Part shown: positions 63,111-64,000 of the stretch, piece by piece
How the letters are laid out: each line of letters opens with the position of its first letter
How positions within the stretch are numbered: position 1 is the stretch's first letter
Source of the DNA: Chryseobacterium luquanense
Lineage (GTDB): Bacteria; Bacteroidota; Bacteroidia; Flavobacteriales; Weeksellaceae
Direction: 5' to 3'
Length of the DNA stretch: 64,000 nt
NCBI RefSeq assembly: GCF_026460945.1
Contig: NZ_JAOVZV010000001.1
Coordinates: 558,001 to 622,000 of the forward strand
Notes under the pieces: generated by a model
Databases searched by the model: none
What the model saw: only the letters and a program-made list of their open reading frames with translations
What the model was told of the DNA's origin: nothing
Position numbers and translations under genes: made by a program

Positions 63111-63926
63111 ATGGAAAACAACTCATTTATTTTTACGGACGGAAAAGACCCTAAAATGATTGCAGCATACAAAAAAGCACAGGAAAACTTCAAATATTTC
63201 TGGCGAGAACTTTCTTGGGAGCAAAGAAGAATTATTCCCGGATTGAATCTTGCCTGTGTAAAAGCTTCTTTTTCTGAAAAAAATCCCGATGGAGAACAAA
63301 TCGTAGAACACATGTGGATGAATGATATTTACTTTGATGGCGACACTGTGAGCGGATATCTCATCAACGAACCCAATGATCTGACCACAATACAACCCAG
63401 AGATTATTTCGAAATACCTCTAAACGAAATCAGCGACTGGCTTTTTGCCATCACTCCGATGCAGAAAAAACCAACCGGGCTTTCAAAATTATTTTCATCA
63501 TCTTCAGAACCAATTCCAAAAGCGTATGGCGGATTTACCATTCAAAAAATGCGTGCAGATATGTCGGAATCTGAAAGAAAAGAACATGATGAAGCGTGGC
63601 AACTCGATTTTGGAGATTTTAATGAAATTGAAGTTGTCAATGAACAAAAAGAAAAGCCGGAGAACCTCATCGAACATCCGATGAGCAAGAATATGAAAGA
63701 AGATTTTGTAAAATTTCTAAATGATTATCCAGCGGAACTCACCAATATTGATGAAAACGGCTTTACGCTTCTTCACAGAGAAACAATTGCAGGAAATCTA
63801 AGCTCGGTAGAAGTTTTGCTTGAAGCCGGTGCCGATAAAAATTTAAAAAACAACAACGGAAAAACAGCTTTAGATTATGCCAAACAGCTCAATTGGGAAC
63901 ATCTCATTCCTGTTTTGGAAAATTAA
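63111..63926 (+). CDS. DUF2314 plus ankyrin-repeat protein
   Basis: This 271-residue cytoplasmic protein has an N-terminal DUF2314-like domain (residues ~1-130: FFWRELSWEQRRI-type and GEQIVEHMWMNDIYFDGDTVSGYLINEPNDL) and, after a charged linker, a C-terminal ankyrin pair (~residues 205-270: GFTLLHRETIAGNLSSVEVLLEAGADKNLKNNNGKTALDYAKQLN). Such combinations occur among immunity-type and contact-dependent proteins, but also alone. No toxin gene is adjacent within the window. Terminator follows. Confidence 0.75.
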   Translation: MENNSFIFTDGKDPKMIAAYKKAQENFKYFWRELSWEQRRIIPGLNLACVKASFSEKNPDGEQIVEHMWMNDIYFDGDTVSGYLINEPNDLTTIQPRDYFEIPLNEISDWLFAITPMQKKPTGLSKLFSSSSEPIPKAYGGFTIQKMRADMSESERKEHDEAWQLDFGDFNEIEVVNEQKEKPENLIEHPMSKNMKEDFVKFLNDYPAELTNIDENGFTLLHRETIAGNLSSVEVLLEAGADKNLKNNNGKTALDYAKQLNWEHLIPVLEN

Positions 63927-63932
63927 TTTTAC

Positions 63933-63958
63933 AAAGAGAAACTTTCGGGTTTCTCTTT
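63933..63958 (+). terminator. Terminator after the DUF2314-ankyrin gene
   Basis: The ten-base stem AAAGAGAAAC/GTTTCTCTTT with a TTTCGG loop is followed by ATATTTTTT. Confidence 0.8.
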
Positions 63959-64000
63959 ATATTTTTTACCAAATGACAAATGCCGTGAAAATTTCTTTAG

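Overview
The window is AT-rich DNA from a member of the Bacteroidota, most likely a Chryseobacterium-like flavobacterium. The evidence is the gene content (type IX secretion C-terminal sorting domains, SusC-type TonB plug modules, HmuY-family heme proteins, a fused alpha/beta 2-oxoacid dehydrogenase E1, AIM24 and META proteins, a subclass-A2-like class A beta-lactamase). Promoter-like sites follow the Bacteroidetes TAnnTTTG pattern, and Shine-Dalgarno sites are largely absent. I found no rRNA, tRNA, IS element, prophage or CRISPR array. The window looks like ordinary chromosome with a few accessory cassettes.

Layout. 0.2-0.7 kb: a GbsR/MarR-type regulator. 0.8-12.9 kb: a leftward five-gene cluster made of an ECF sigma factor, a membrane-anchored plug+vWA protein, an outer-membrane barrel without a plug, a giant alpha-2-macroglobulin-like protein with a SusC-type plug module inside it, and a vWA lipoprotein. 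This is the most unusual part of the window. 13.2-20.5 kb: a secreted C1 peptidase, an Old Yellow Enzyme with a divergent HxlR regulator, two small exported proteins and the fused E1. 20.8-32.2 kb: mostly leftward housekeeping genes (polyprenyl diphosphate synthase, rlmN, queA, a deoxyinosine-glycosylase-like gene, S9 peptidase, 2-hydroxyacid dehydrogenase, pcm). 32.3-37.7 kb: rightward genes (Gfo/Idh/MocA oxidoreductase, DUF5362-like protein, class A beta-lactamase, hydroxyacyl-CoA dehydrogenase, a polytopic membrane protein). 37.8-44.6 kb: META lipoprotein, pheT, an exported peptide-deformylase homologue with an altered metal ligand, and a ChaN-like protein.

45.0-55.6 kb is a heme/iron acquisition island. 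The leftward operon reads TonB receptor, HmuY lipoprotein, HmuT, HmuU, HmuV, a methyltransferase, HmuS. Beside it, in the opposite direction, are two secreted proteins with type IX sorting domains, one of which resembles HmuY. All three transcription units carry a near-identical ~25-bp AT-rich element beside a TAnnTTTG promoter box, so they probably form one regulon.

56.2-60.6 kb is a sulfate-assimilation cluster (Rrf2 regulator, iron-sulfur APS reductase CysH, CysD, CysN, TauE/SafE permease). The end of the window holds uncharacterised small proteins and a DUF2314+ankyrin protein.

Intergenic DNA carries several dispersed repeat families: nested inverted repeats at 14.5 and 44.6-44.9 kb, GGCTAAAGCC hairpins at 26.8 and 43.5 kb, and a 41-bp-periodic palindrome series at 42.1-42.25 kb. 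Coordinates are read from the sequence. Functions come from recognised motifs and family knowledge; no database search was run.
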